Assembly: GCA_018663565.1 (NCBI GenBank)
Contig: JABJQE010000320.1
Coordinates: forward strand, 1 to 22,944
Length of the DNA stretch: 22,944 bases
From: Phycisphaerae bacterium
Lineage (GTDB): Bacteria; Planctomycetota; Phycisphaerae; Phycisphaerales; SM1A02
Direction of reading: 5' to 3'
Shown: in pieces, positions 1 through 7,514 of the stretch
Layout: each line of letters begins with the position of its first letter
Numbering within the stretch: the stretch's first letter is position 1
Notes under the pieces: model-generated
The model's input: the letters and a program-made list of their open reading frames with translations, nothing else
Told to the model about the DNA's origin: nothing
Databases searched by the model: none
Made by a program: the position numbers and the translations under genes

Positions 1-1845
1 GCTCAGTGTTCCACCCTGCAGACTGAGGCCGCCGCCTCGCCACGCCACGCCCCCGATAAACATGGTGTCATCCAGGAGTGTCTCGCTCTGCGACGCCCAC
101 AGTAATCCACCAGTGAGCGTGGCCTGCCCTAATTCAATCTGCGAGTGACGCACCTCCACACTTCCATCGCTCACCGCAACAACACCGCCATGGTCAGTCG
201 TTCCACCACTGAGCACCGCGTCGCTCACAAACGCTTCACCAGTATCTATGTGCAAGGCCCCGCCTCGAGCAAGCCCGTCGTCACCAATTTGCCCAGTGCC
301 GCCAGCCACACTCAGCCGCTGAATATGAACAGTGCCACCCGGCCGAACCTCAATGGTCGATCCGCCGGCCACTGGCGCGTGCACAGTTGAGGTTGAGGCG
401 TCCCATCCACGAAGTAGTACGTTCTCGCCACTGACCGCAACGCCACCGACAAAGGAACCAGGTCCGATATGCACCGCCACGTTATCCCCCAAGACGGCGC
501 CTTCCATCGCATCAAAGTCCCCTGGCATACGAAGGTCTTGATGCCCCGCCAACTCACGTTCAATTTGTGTCCAGAGCAACCCTGTGAAGTAGTCAGCGCC
601 GATCTCACTGATGAAGTGAACACCGTTGTATTCAAGCCGGTCGCCGCGGTTGTACTCATATGATCCGGCCACCGCAAACAAGTTGATGAACCCGCTGTCG
701 TCACGCTCCACAGCGATCTGATGCAGCACCGCCGCCATCCGTTCGAATCGGTCGGTCGATTCACCGGTATGCCACGGTGCAACGAGGAGAAACATCGGGT
801 CTGCCGCTGGGTCATTGGCCAGCGAGGCCGCTCGATAGCGTTCGATGATGCCTTCCATATGTGATCGCCACACACCCTCGATGTCCGCATGTTCCTCAGT
901 GGTCATGTTCTGACCAAGCAAGAGAAGAAAAACATTGGGGTCACGCGTCGCGGCGAGGTACTGCTGCAAGGCATCGTCGTCGTACTGATTCGACGCAGCA
1001 AGATGATCTGCTGCCTTGAAGCCGCCCTCGGCAATCGCATCAATTTGCAACCCGGGCACATCGGTACGCCACAGCACCTGTGTGATATGAAAGAATGAGC
1101 GTCCAGTTTCGCAGTTGTCTGGGCACGGCCACGGTCCGCCGCCACCAGCATGCAACCAATTTGGGGCCGCGCGAACCTCACCACCAACAACGCCAGATCC
1201 ACTCGGCACATCTACGTCTACCCAATCGATCCATGCCCGACTCGCCGAAGCGTCCTCGGGTTCAAACAGTGCCGCGTCGCCATAGGTAGTGCCGCGGCGT
1301 GCCCGGTATGAAAGCTGCGAGAGACCGGACGGATCGCGAGCAAAGACCAGTCGCGCCCGCATTGGGTGTCCGCTCGCCCAATCACCACCAACATACTCGT
1401 CCATCCGAGTAAGTTCGGTAAACGTATACGTCGCGTCACCGGAGAGTCCTGATCCATCGGTTTGAATATCCCAACCTCGCGTGGGGACGAATCCGTCCTG
1501 CCCATTACTCCACACTTCCGGATCGTCGGCGCCAATGTTGTACACGCGGCGGGTGGTGTAGATAATGCCTGTCCCAGAAGTCAGCGTACGAATGCCCTCA
1601 TTGCTCGACGCCACCGCGGGCGCGAGGCGGCCAGCCCAGTAGTCAGGCCTCCAGGTTCGCATCAAACCACCGAGCACTCGAGTGTTGTTTTCGCGAAGAG
1701 AATTGGAGTCACCAATGATGGTCAACCGGCAATCTTCGTGGGCAATACGCCATGCGACCGGGCCGAGCCCCCACCGAATCGGTACACCACTTCCACCGCT
1801 TGATGCGGCGATGGAGGCAACCAATATGGTGGGGAGAACGATCAT
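1..1845 (-). CDS. Exported SGNH/GDSL-type hydrolase fused to a beta-helix domain (3' end outside window)
   Basis: The frame is open without a stop for 615 codons from ATG 1845 to the window edge, so the protein is C-terminally incomplete. An in-frame TAA lies just upstream of this ATG, and no earlier ATG is available. A short hydrophobic N-terminus (IVLPTILVASIAASS) may be a signal peptide. The nucleophile block GDSNS is at residues 45-49. A block NGVH at 407-410 sits where the SGNH fold normally has Asp-x-x-His, with Asn instead of Asp. The segment LLLLGQN (about 305-311) fits the Asn-containing block III. From about residue 450 the protein changes to short Gly-rich beta repeats (GDNVAVHIGPG, GGALHI, GGGLSLQ) like a right-handed beta-helix or adhesin. 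Enzyme class is inferred from motifs; the substrate (a surface ester or glycan acyl group) is unknown. It is divergent from the DUF669 gene. Confidence 0.75.
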   Translation of the reverse strand, partial: MIVLPTILVASIAASSGGSGVPIRWGLGPVAWRIAHEDCRLTIIGDSNSLRENNTRVLGGLMRTWRPDYWAGRLAPAVASSNEGIRTLTSGTGIIYTTRRVYNIGADDPEVWSNGQDGFVPTRGWDIQTDGSGLSGDATYTFTELTRMDEYVGGDWASGHPMRARLVFARDPSGLSQLSYRARRGTTYGDAALFEPEDASASRAWIDWVDVDVPSGSGVVGGEVRAAPNWLHAGGGGPWPCPDNCETGRSFFHITQVLWRTDVPGLQIDAIAEGGFKAADHLAASNQYDDDALQQYLAATRDPNVFLLLLGQNMTTEEHADIEGVWRSHMEGIIERYRAASLANDPAADPMFLLVAPWHTGESTDRFERMAAVLHQIAVERDDSGFINLFAVAGSYEYNRGDRLEYNGVHFISEIGADYFTGLLWTQIERELAGHQDLRMPGDFDAMEGAVLGDNVAVHIGPGSFVGGVAVSGENVLLRGWDASTSTVHAPVAGGSTIEVRPGGTVHIQRLSVAGGTGQIGDDGLARGGALHIDTGEAFVSDAVLSGGTTDHGGVVAVSDGSVEVRHSQIELGQATLTGGLLWASQSETLLDDTMFIGGVAWRGGGLSLQGGTLS

Positions 1846-1969
1846 GGCGCGGCATCCCGGAGTCGGGAACTCTTAGTAGACCCCGTGTCTGCCCGCTTGG
1901 CAACAAGAACCTCTGCGAAAAGGCAGGATGCCCATATTCATAGCCATTCTCGTGGTAAGATCGGCCCCC

Positions 1970-2431
1970 ATGGAATTCAACCCTACCGACGGCGCCCCCC
2001 GCAGCAGCTTTGAGCTTCTTCCGGCTGGTGAATATGACATCGAAGTTCTCGAGGCCGAAGAGCGGCAGAGCCAAAAAGGCAACCAAATGATTGCCCTGAC
2101 GCTTCAAGCCAAACACCCGGATGGGTACGACGCTCGAGTCTGGGATTATCTGGTTTCTGTCCCCGCAGCCATCTTCAAGATCAAGATGTTTTGTGACGCG
2201 ACCGACCTGGCCAAACAGTTTGAAGGCGGCAAACTGACCGCCGAAGATTGTGTCGGCAAGCGGGCCCGGGCGAAGATTGTCGTTGATGAGGGTCGCGATG
2301 GCTTTGGCGATCGCAACAGCGTGTCAGACTATCTGGTGGCTGGGGCCACAACGGGCGGTGGAATTTCCACGATGCCAAACGAGCCTGCAGCGGCACCGCC
2401 CCCGGTTGCCGAGGGCGATATCCCCTTCTGA
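1970..2431 (+). CDS. DUF669-like, SSB-tipped DNA-binding-like protein
   Basis: This 153-residue protein starts MEFNPTDG and contains the PAGEYDIEVLEAEERQSQKG stretch typical of the DUF669 family, whose members are usually phage proteins proposed to bind single-stranded DNA. The last residues, EGDIPF, copy the acidic-aromatic tip of bacterial SSB, which recruits replication and repair partners. A Gly/Ala/Pro-rich linker precedes the tip, as in SSB. ATG 1970 was chosen because the conserved part begins there; an ATG at 1928 in the same frame would add 14 hydrophobic residues of doubtful value. No clear Shine-Dalgarno sequence precedes 1970. No other phage genes are nearby, so it looks like a resident chromosomal gene. 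Family membership is from motif recall, and the DNA-binding role is inferred. Confidence 0.75.
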   Translation: MEFNPTDGAPRSSFELLPAGEYDIEVLEAEERQSQKGNQMIALTLQAKHPDGYDARVWDYLVSVPAAIFKIKMFCDATDLAKQFEGGKLTAEDCVGKRARAKIVVDEGRDGFGDRNSVSDYLVAGATTGGGISTMPNEPAAAPPPVAEGDIPF

Positions 2432-2451
2432 GTGAACGCCGCGAACGGTAG

Positions 2452-2580
2452 TCACTCAGCGTCTGGAATTCGGATGCTTTCGAGTTCAGCGCGGTAAGAC
2501 TTCGCATTGACGAAGTACAGGATCGCAGTAATGAACAGGAAGGCCATCCAGATGATATTGACGAGCAGAGTCATAAACAT
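2452..2580 (-). CDS. Small single-span membrane protein, 42 residues
   Basis: On the minus strand, ATG 2580 opens a 42-codon frame ending in TGA at 2452. The product has one strongly hydrophobic helix (residues 3-24, MTLLVNIIWMAFLFITAILYF) followed by a charged tail, NAKSYRAELESIRIPDAE. The clean membrane-then-charged pattern, and its placement in a gap that would otherwise be empty between two plus-strand genes, argue that it is coded. The tail would be cytoplasmic under the positive-inside rule. ATG 2574 is an alternative start. The ribosome binding site is weak. I do not recognise a family. Confidence 0.5.
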   Translation of the reverse strand: MFMTLLVNIIWMAFLFITAILYFVNAKSYRAELESIRIPDAE

Positions 2581-2682
2581 GGGACGCGAAGGATATCAGC
2601 ACTCTTGGCCTAACGTGTTACTCCAATCAGGCGGCCGCCCCCTCGTGGCACATCAGCACGCGACTTGGCACAATACGACTCC

Positions 2683-4506
2683 GTGAGCAAACACCCACCG
2701 CCAATGCAGCCCAGCCTCTTCTCGCACCTGTACATCGCAGAGCCGAAGCTTGGTCCGATTGCAAAGCCGCTCTTCCGGCTCGTATGGCCTCTACTGCGGC
2801 GGCACTCCGGCTTCATTCCGGCAGATCACTGCTACGGCACGGGTGTGACCTATGGGGATGGACACGTAGAGCGTGGCTGCCTAGACGGCGGCGGCTATGC
2901 CTGGAACGTCTCTGACGAGGACCTCAATAAGATCCCATCAGAAGGCCCCGTGCTGGTCATCTCGAATCACCCATTCGGCATGGCGGATGGACTGCTTCAG
3001 GCGATGCTCGTCGGACTCGTCCGGCCAGACTGCCGGCAAATCGTCAACAAGATGCTGCTCATGTTTCCTCGCCTTGCTGAGCGGTACATCGCCGTCAATG
3101 TGTTTGAGAGTGCCGAGGCGAAATCTCAGAACACGGCGCCACTGCGGGAAGCGCTCCAGTGGCTCAAAGACGGGCACCTGCTGAACTCATTCCCTGCTGG
3201 AGCCGTATCCCATCGCACGTGGTCCAATCCAAAGTCGGTCGACCCACCATGGAACCCCAGCATCGCGATGCTCGCGAGGCGATCGAAAGCCACCGTTATC
3301 CCGATGTTCTTTCATGGCCAGAATGGGCGACTCTTCCAGTGGTCTGGGTTACTCTCGGCCACACTTCGCACGGCCATCATTCCGCGATGCTTTGGGTACG
3401 ATCGCGGGACGTGTATCAATGTGTCAATCGGTGACCCCATTCTTCCAGAAACTCTTGCCCCCATGAAGGATCGGACTCGCGCAATCGAGTACCTTCGAGA
3501 AAAAGTACTCATGCTCGAATCACGACCACCAGCCAATTCAGACTCTTCGGGGTCGCCGCCCGCGAGTGGCTGCCCGTCCACACATTCGTTTGTGGGGGAG
3601 ATCGACAATCTCCCCGAGGAAGATCACTTCGGTGACAGTGGTACGTTCAGTGTGTACATCTCCCGGCCCGAAAACATTCCTGGAGTTCTCGCTGAGATCG
3701 GACGGCTTCGCGAAGTCACGTTCCGCGCCGCAGGTGAAGGCACCGGCAACGAACTTGATCTTGATGCCTATGACGGCCACTATCGACATCTGTTCATTTG
3801 GAACCGCAAGAACGAAGAGGTTGTTGGGGCCTACCGACTCGGCCTCACCGACGAGATCTTGCCCGCCAAGGGGCTCGACGGGTTCTACACGCGGTCTCTC
3901 TTCGAATTCAACGAGCACATGCTCGAAATGCTCGGCCCGTCCATTGAACTTGGCCGTTCATTCATTCGCCCGGAGTACCAGCGTAAGTTCAAACCACTCA
4001 TGTTGCTCTGGCGAGGCATCTCCAATTTCGCAGCACGAAATAGGCGGTATCGATACAGTTTTGGCGTCGTGAGCATCAGCAATGAATATCGCGATCTCTC
4101 GCGGAACCTCATGACACAGTTCCTGATGAACACCACTCACCTACCCAAGTACGAGCAACTCGTCCGCGCCATGACGCCCTATGTGCCGAGTGACCCGACT
4201 CCAATCGACAACCTCTTGGCGCGATGCAACACGATTGAAGATGTTGACGCCATCGTGCAGGAACTCGAGCCAGATGACAACGGCGTGCCAGTCTTGGTCC
4301 GGCAATACCTCAAACTCGAAGCAAAGTTGCTTGCCCCGTTCAATATTGATCATGGATTTGCAGACGTAATCGACGGACTCATGCTCGTTGACTTCATGCA
4401 AGTCGAACGGCGAATTGCCCACTTCTATCTCGGCAAAGAACTTGCATCGCAGTTCCGCACCTTCCATGGATTCGAGCCATTTGGTGACGGAGACGAGGCC
4501 GACTAA
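2683..4506 (+). CDS. Bifunctional PlsC-GNAT acyltransferase, OlsF-like
   Basis: About 607 residues with two acyltransferase parts. Counting from GTG 2683, the N-terminal half carries the PlsC/LPLAT block NHPFGMAD (residues 95-102) and the second block FPAGAVSHR (170-178). The C-terminal half, from about residue 322, looks like the GNAT-type N-acyltransferase of OlsB-like proteins (EVTFRAAGEGTGNELDLDAYD, then ELGRSFIRPEYQ near 423). This order matches OlsF, in which one domain makes the ester bond and the other the amide bond of ornithine lipids. The same architecture is also annotated as 'hemolysin-like' acyltransferase, so the substrate is inferred. Possible starts are TTG 2665, GTG 2683 and ATG 2704; none has a strong ribosome binding site. 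Its TAA shares bases with the TAG of the convergent gene in the tetranucleotide CTAA. Confidence 0.8.
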   Translation: MSKHPPPMQPSLFSHLYIAEPKLGPIAKPLFRLVWPLLRRHSGFIPADHCYGTGVTYGDGHVERGCLDGGGYAWNVSDEDLNKIPSEGPVLVISNHPFGMADGLLQAMLVGLVRPDCRQIVNKMLLMFPRLAERYIAVNVFESAEAKSQNTAPLREALQWLKDGHLLNSFPAGAVSHRTWSNPKSVDPPWNPSIAMLARRSKATVIPMFFHGQNGRLFQWSGLLSATLRTAIIPRCFGYDRGTCINVSIGDPILPETLAPMKDRTRAIEYLREKVLMLESRPPANSDSSGSPPASGCPSTHSFVGEIDNLPEEDHFGDSGTFSVYISRPENIPGVLAEIGRLREVTFRAAGEGTGNELDLDAYDGHYRHLFIWNRKNEEVVGAYRLGLTDEILPAKGLDGFYTRSLFEFNEHMLEMLGPSIELGRSFIRPEYQRKFKPLMLLWRGISNFAARNRRYRYSFGVVSISNEYRDLSRNLMTQFLMNTTHLPKYEQLVRAMTPYVPSDPTPIDNLLARCNTIEDVDAIVQELEPDDNGVPVLVRQYLKLEAKLLAPFNIDHGFADVIDGLMLVDFMQVERRIAHFYLGKELASQFRTFHGFEPFGDGDEAD

Positions 4507-5078
4507 CGCGGTAAAGTACTGACGCCTGCATTCTGATTCCGAGATCGAGCTGGTCGACTTCGATCGAATCGAGACAGACCTGCTTGTGCAATAGAATCAG
4601 GTGCCTCAACGGGCTTGGCCCACTCAGCAATAAAGGCCGAACGGACCTGGTCGGGCGTTGCTCGCCGCAGCCACTGGTGAACATCACTTGATTCATCCCA
4701 CGCCACACTTACCTGTTGCAACATCGGACGGCCTGGCTGCACGCTTGCATTGAGTGAGCACGGAACATCAAGATGCCATGCACTTTCAGATGGCGACCAC
4801 AGTCGAAGAATGCCCGAGGCCTGTTCTACGCCGTTGTGATCGAGCGGGCAGGTCCATTCAACGCCAACCTTCAGTTCCCACTGTCCGGGGCGTGTCTCGA
4901 CAACACGTCCTCCCACATAAGAGGGAAACACGCCGGCAGCCACGCTGATCGCCTCGGATTCTGTTCCATCGGCCGCCTGCAGCGATGATGGGGTCATCCA
5001 TACGACGCTTGCAGCACCAAGAGCACCCACACAAAGGGCTGCAACCGCCCATTTTCGTTTGTAACCAGCAGAGTCCAC
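4503..5078 (-). CDS. Membrane-anchored protein of unknown function
   Basis: A 191-residue protein when started at GTG 5078. That start has AAGGA nine bases upstream; GTG 5084 and a far-upstream ATG 5198 are in the same frame. The ATG would add 40 residues and push the gene almost into the start of the divergent lipoprotein, so I prefer the GTG. A Lys/Arg pair followed by WAVAALCVGALGAASVVWM (about residues 10-28) is a signal anchor or signal peptide. The remainder (about 160 residues) would be extracytoplasmic. It contains paired Cys residues (WTCPLD, DVPCSL) that might form a disulfide, and a C-terminal Arg-rich tail. I do not recognise a family. Confidence 0.65.
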   Translation of the reverse strand: MDSAGYKRKWAVAALCVGALGAASVVWMTPSSLQAADGTESEAISVAAGVFPSYVGGRVVETRPGQWELKVGVEWTCPLDHNGVEQASGILRLWSPSESAWHLDVPCSLNASVQPGRPMLQQVSVAWDESSDVHQWLRRATPDQVRSAFIAEWAKPVEAPDSIAQAGLSRFDRSRPARSRNQNAGVSTLPR

Positions 5079-5207
5079 GATCACGATTCCTTCATTCCAC
5101 CCCAACCACTGCGGTCGGATGTGACCGTCCAGGCGGCCATCAATTCTGTCGACAAGAAGAACCATCACCCCTTGCCTGATACTCAAAAACTGCGACACTG
5201 CTTAGAT

Positions 5208-5618
5208 ATGAACACTCAGACAAAGCCACCAGTCCGCGTAGGTGTTCTTGCCCGCACAATCCTCACCCCGTTGCTCTGCGTTGCCGCAAGCTGCGAATCG
5301 CCCACCGCCACGTCGTACCAGCATGTTTCAAGTGGCATGAGTGAAGCTCAGGTGCAAGAGATACTCGGGCGACCCTCATCGAAACTCCAGCAATCCCCAT
5401 CAGCGACCGACCAGACCTGGACCGAGAGATGGCACTGGGGCGACACCTTGAGCACACGGGCCACCAACGCAATCATGCCGGATCAGCCACCCCCGCCACA
5501 GCTCGGCACAGTGTGGTTCGACGCATCTGGCCAGGTGGTCCGCGCGGAGGCCCCCCAACCAACGACAAGCGAGCCGCTCGGCACACCGTGGCTTCCGCCA
5601 GCAATCCCGGCTCGATAG
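5208..5618 (+). CDS. BamE/SmpA-fold lipoprotein
   Basis: The frame extends to 5121, but ATG 5208 gives a good lipoprotein signal: basic N-terminus, hydrophobic TILTPLLCV and lipobox VAAS/C with Cys near residue 29. The mature part begins with YQHVSSGMSEAQVQEILGRP, the signature turn of the SmpA/OmlA (BamE) fold, where 'GM(T/S)xxxVxxxLGxP' is typical. A second strand block, TERWHWGD, and GTVWFDASGQVVRAE complete the small alpha-beta domain. At 136 residues it fits small BamE-like lipoproteins that sit on outer-membrane or assembly factors, but this fold is shared by many unrelated lipoproteins. Its specific role is therefore not claimed. FolE2 follows on the same strand after 41 nt. Confidence 0.7.
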   Translation: MNTQTKPPVRVGVLARTILTPLLCVAASCESPTATSYQHVSSGMSEAQVQEILGRPSSKLQQSPSATDQTWTERWHWGDTLSTRATNAIMPDQPPPPQLGTVWFDASGQVVRAEAPQPTTSEPLGTPWLPPAIPAR

Positions 5619-5659
5619 AATGTGGTGCTCGACCAAGCACGCCACGCGGAAGCAGATCA

Positions 5660-6490
5660 ATGACTATGACAACACCCCAACAACCAACCGCATCACCTCA
5701 GGCCGCCGACATCCCTGATGTACAAGGCCGAGAAGACTCCCGCCGGGTGGCCATTGATCGCGTAGGCGTCAAGGGCATTCGATATCCGATCACCGTTGAA
5801 ACGATGGATGGCGGACACCAAGCTGTCGATGCGACGTTCAACATGTACGTCTCCCTTGCCGCCGATCGGAAAGGTACTCACATGAGCCGCTTCCTTGAGC
5901 TGCTCAACCAATTCAAGTCTGGCATGACGCCAGATCGAGCCGTCGAATTGTGTCAACTACTCCGAACCACGCTTGATGCAGATCGATCACACGTCGAAAT
6001 GACGTTCACCTACTTCATCGAGAAGGCAGCCCCTGCCTCCGGCAAGAAGGGCCTTGTGGACTACACCATTCGTATGGTGTGCGACTCGTCTACTGAAGGC
6101 GACACGTTCATCCTCTCCGTGGCTGCTCCAGCGACAAGCTTGTGCCCATGCTCCAAGGAAATCTCAGCCTACGGCGCACACAACCAACGATGCCTCATCA
6201 CAGCTGATGTACAAATGAACAAGATGGTGTGGATCGAAGAACTCGTATCGCTCATTGAGTCATGTGCAAGCTGCGAGGTGTACAGCGTGCTCAAACGACC
6301 AGATGAGAAGGTCGTCACCGAACTCGCCTATGACAACCCCAAATTTGTCGAAGACATCGTGCGGGATCTTGCACGCACGCTCGACAGCGATGGCCGCATC
6401 GATTGGTATCGCATTCATAGTGAGAACTTCGAGTCAATTCATTCGCACAACGCGTACGCTGAGATCGAACGCGGCTCAAAAAAGCCGTAG
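5660..6490 (+). CDS. folE2: GTP cyclohydrolase FolE2 (type IB)
   Basis: A 276-residue protein, the usual length for FolE2. This enzyme converts GTP to 7,8-dihydroneopterin triphosphate, the first step of tetrahydrofolate and queuosine-type pathways. The diagnostic motif CPCSKEIS contains Cys162 and Cys164, and the AYGAHNQR block has His174; these are metal or catalytic residues of the IB family. The N-terminal domain (DIPDVQGREDSRR; VGVKGIRYPITV) and C-terminal block (HSENFESIHSHNAYAEIE) also match. ATG 5660 follows GGAAG with suitable spacing, and ATG 5666 is an alternative. Type IB enzymes often replace zinc-dependent FolE under zinc limitation, but no Zur box was identified here. The gene converges on the Gly/Tyr-rich protein gene, 46 nt away. 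Confidence 0.95.
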   Translation: MTMTTPQQPTASPQAADIPDVQGREDSRRVAIDRVGVKGIRYPITVETMDGGHQAVDATFNMYVSLAADRKGTHMSRFLELLNQFKSGMTPDRAVELCQLLRTTLDADRSHVEMTFTYFIEKAAPASGKKGLVDYTIRMVCDSSTEGDTFILSVAAPATSLCPCSKEISAYGAHNQRCLITADVQMNKMVWIEELVSLIESCASCEVYSVLKRPDEKVVTELAYDNPKFVEDIVRDLARTLDSDGRIDWYRIHSENFESIHSHNAYAEIERGSKKP

Positions 6491-6536
6491 TTCAGAAGCA
6501 AGTCCTCACGATTCAATCTGCCGGAGAGTCTGCGGA

Positions 6537-7334
6537 CTAGTAGTAGCCGCCGCCATAGCCGCCACTGTAGCCACCACCATCGCCATACTGATTACCGGCA
6601 TAGGTTTGGTTGTAGGAATTCGGGCCATACTGCTTCTCGTACTTGTACGCCTTCAGGTTGGCGTTCGTGTCGAATTTGTATCTCGTCCAGGCGTGCTTGA
6701 GATACGCGGCATGCTGTGCCTTCTGCTTCGCCTGCCAGGTGGCGTACTGATCAGCACTCTTCGCCTGGTCTTCCGCTTCTTTCTTCTGGCCTGCTGCCGC
6801 AACTTCCTTCTGCTTCGCAACCATCGCCTCATGGTGCGCCTTGTCTTGGCTAGTTGACCATGTGTTGAAGTCGTCGAGTTTGCCCTTTGAGTGAAGACAA
6901 TCACTCAGATGCTGCACATTGGCCATCGCGGTTTGCAATTTATCCCAGGTGGACCGTGTGAGCGTCGTGTAGGCCCTGACCTCGCCGCTGGTCGCATTCG
7001 TTGGCAAGCTGCTTGTTGGAGCGGCCTGCTCGTGATCGACTGCAATCTTCAGGGCCTGCTCGAAGCTCATGGCCATATCGTGCTTATTATTGCTTGATGG
7101 AGTTCCACACGCATCACCCAAATTGGCCGAGGCTACGTATCCCTCGAGTACCTTCTGGTGCTGCAGGGCGTCCTGCAACTTGCTTGCTGCGGCCGTGTTC
7201 ATGTTTTCGAGCGCCCCGAGCGTGACTGCGAAATCCGCAGGCTCATCATTCGTGGCAACACCCTGAGCGAGCCCGGGCCCGGCAAGGGTAAGCGTGGCAA
7301 GGAGCGTGAAAGAGCGAATCGATCGAACGAGCAT
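6537..7334 (-). CDS. Exported alpha-helical protein with Gly/Tyr-rich tail
   Basis: A 265-residue protein from ATG 7334, which has GGAG nine bases upstream; ATG 7343 and TTG 7349 are in frame but worse placed. The N-terminus is a textbook signal peptide (MLVRSIRSFTLLATLTLAGP) with a cleavage site near GLAQ/G. The mature part is mostly predicted helix, rich in Ala, Lys, Gln and Glu (KAHHEAMVAKQKEVAAAGQK), with isolated Cys residues. The last 30 residues are low complexity: Tyr, Gly, Asn and Gln, ending GGYSGGYGGGYY. Such tails occur in adhesive, structural or aggregation-prone extracellular proteins. No enzyme motif is visible, and no function is claimed. It is divergent from the aminotransferase. 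Confidence 0.75.
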   Translation of the reverse strand: MLVRSIRSFTLLATLTLAGPGLAQGVATNDEPADFAVTLGALENMNTAAASKLQDALQHQKVLEGYVASANLGDACGTPSSNNKHDMAMSFEQALKIAVDHEQAAPTSSLPTNATSGEVRAYTTLTRSTWDKLQTAMANVQHLSDCLHSKGKLDDFNTWSTSQDKAHHEAMVAKQKEVAAAGQKKEAEDQAKSADQYATWQAKQKAQHAAYLKHAWTRYKFDTNANLKAYKYEKQYGPNSYNQTYAGNQYGDGGGYSGGYGGGYY

Positions 7335-7369
7335 GTGTGTCATCTCCAAAGTACTAAAGATCCTGACCC

Positions 7370-7415
7370 CCCCTTCGCGGGTTCGCCTGCGAGGGGCCGG
7401 AGAGTATAGGCCCTC
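7370..7415 (+). promoter_or_regulatory. Two overlapping, mutually exclusive hairpins upstream of the aminotransferase
   Basis: Bases 7376-7381 and 7386-7391 form a six-pair stem with one G-U pair, closed by a TTCG tetraloop. It extends through a T-A pair and CCCC/GGGG (7370-7373 with 7393-7396) if one T is bulged. The 3' arm, GAGGGGCC at 7391-7398, can instead pair with GGCCCTC at 7409-7415, leaving one bulged G. The two structures cannot form together. TGTTATTT follows the second one. The region lies between divergent genes, so it could act in the leader of either. It may be an attenuator-like switch, or simply a GC-rich dyad. Pairing is read directly from the sequence; function is inferred. 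Confidence 0.35.
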
Positions 7416-7514
7416 TGTTATTTGGAGAACGATCTCAACAGGACCCCAATCAAGACTGATACCATCGAAAAACCGCCTGTGGCACTGTCGTTGCGGGTGA
7501 GGAGGGATTGACCA

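Noticed and set aside
312..1535. Chain of medium minus-strand frames suggesting a frameshifted gene
   Set aside because: A single uninterrupted frame from 1845 to 1 explains the region, with SGNH and beta-helix motifs in that frame.
5172..5208. TTGCCT and TAGATA as a promoter for the BamE-like lipoprotein
   Set aside because: The -10-like box overlaps the ATG and the spacing is too long for a usable promoter.
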